Shown: positions 5,185-5,315 of the stretch, piece after piece | Numbering within the stretch: position 1 is the first letter of the stretch | How the letters are laid out: every line of letters begins with the position of its first letter | Program-made: the position numbers and the translations under genes | Notes under the pieces: model-generated | Seen by the model: the letters and a program-made list of their open reading frames with translations, nothing else | Told to the model about the DNA's origin: nothing | Databases searched by the model: none | Source of the DNA: an uncultured Clostridium sp. | GTDB taxonomy: Bacteria; Bacillota; Clostridia; Lachnospirales; Lachnospiraceae | Direction of reading: 5' to 3' | Assembly (NCBI GenBank): GCA_958349075.1 | Contig: CATWBR010000329.1 | Location: 1 to 5,315, forward strand | Length of the DNA stretch: 5,315 nt

Positions 5185-5315
5185 ATGGAATTAAAAGGAA
5201 GCAGAACAGAACAGAACCTGATGACAGCATTTGCAGGAGAATCACAGGCAAGAAATAAATACACATATTTCGCAAGCGCTGCGAAAAAAGAAGGATTTGA
5301 GCAGATTGCAGCAAT
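5185..5315 (+). CDS. rbr: Rubrerythrin, N-terminal part (runs off the window)
   Basis: Only the first 43 codons and two bases are present. The product starts MELKGSRTEQNL, followed by MTAFAGESQARNKYTYFA and then KKEGFEQIA. This is the start of the rubrerythrin ferritin-like four-helix domain. E19 in the FAGES-x-AR motif matches the first diiron-ligand Glu of the family. Rubrerythrins reduce hydrogen peroxide in the cytosol of anaerobes using electrons from a rubredoxin-type centre. The usual C-terminal rubredoxin domain, or reverse-rubrerythrin order, cannot be checked here, although starting directly with the diiron domain rules out the reverse order. A strong AGGAGG (5170-5175) lies 9 bases before ATG. 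Codons are A-rich (GCA, ACA, AAA, AGA), unlike the more GC-rich gat genes, as expected for a highly expressed gene. It has its own promoter and a putative operator. Confidence 0.95.
   Translation, partial: MELKGSRTEQNLMTAFAGESQARNKYTYFASAAKKEGFEQIAA

Noticed and set aside
5055..5264. 69-codon minus-strand frame rich in Leu/Ile/Phe resembling a small membrane protein
   Set aside because: Its hydrophobicity comes from reading the AT-rich rubrerythrin promoter and start codons in reverse. It overlaps the promoter, operator and rbr start and has no supported start.

Overview
The window is ordinary chromosomal DNA from a Gram-positive bacterium of the Clostridia. A moderate-GC Lachnospiraceae-type gut clostridium is my best guess. 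The basis is a T-box leader, AGGAGG-type ribosome binding sites, mid-range GC in the genes with AT-rich intergenic DNA, the gene order aspS-gatC-gatA-gatB, and a following rubrerythrin gene. Genus and species cannot be decided from this sequence.

Layout. Positions 1-394 are non-coding and regulatory: a sigma-A-like promoter (42-70), then a T-box riboswitch (about 86-339) with a specifier loop, a T-box antiterminator (281-310) and a mutually exclusive intrinsic terminator (305-339). Next come four tightly packed plus-strand genes: an archaeal-type, probably non-discriminating aspartyl-tRNA synthetase (395-1726), gatC (1741-2034), gatA (2080-3564) and gatB (3565-5001). A GC-rich hairpin follows gatB (5004-5040). 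A second, independent promoter (5104-5132) with a perfect inverted repeat just downstream (5143-5159) drives a rubrerythrin gene that runs off the window at 5315.

How it works together. The synthetase charges tRNA(Asn) with Asp as well as charging tRNA(Asp). The GatCAB amidotransferase converts Asp-tRNA(Asn) to Asn-tRNA(Asn), and in most bacteria that have it also converts Glu-tRNA(Gln) to Gln-tRNA(Gln). The T-box senses uncharged tRNA and lets transcription continue when charging is poor. Its specifier loop contains GAAC, which reads AAC (Asn) in the canonical register and GAA (Glu) one base upstream. This is the arrangement reported for the dual-specificity T-box of the Clostridium acetobutylicum transamidation operon. 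The rubrerythrin gene is functionally separate (peroxide and oxygen defence) and appears to have its own operator.

I found no mobile element, CRISPR array, tRNA/rRNA gene or wholly new system. The points most worth checking are the overlapping specifier codons, a possible hairpin that captures the freed terminator arm in read-through RNA, the specificity residues of the synthetase, and the putative peroxide-type operator before the rubrerythrin gene.
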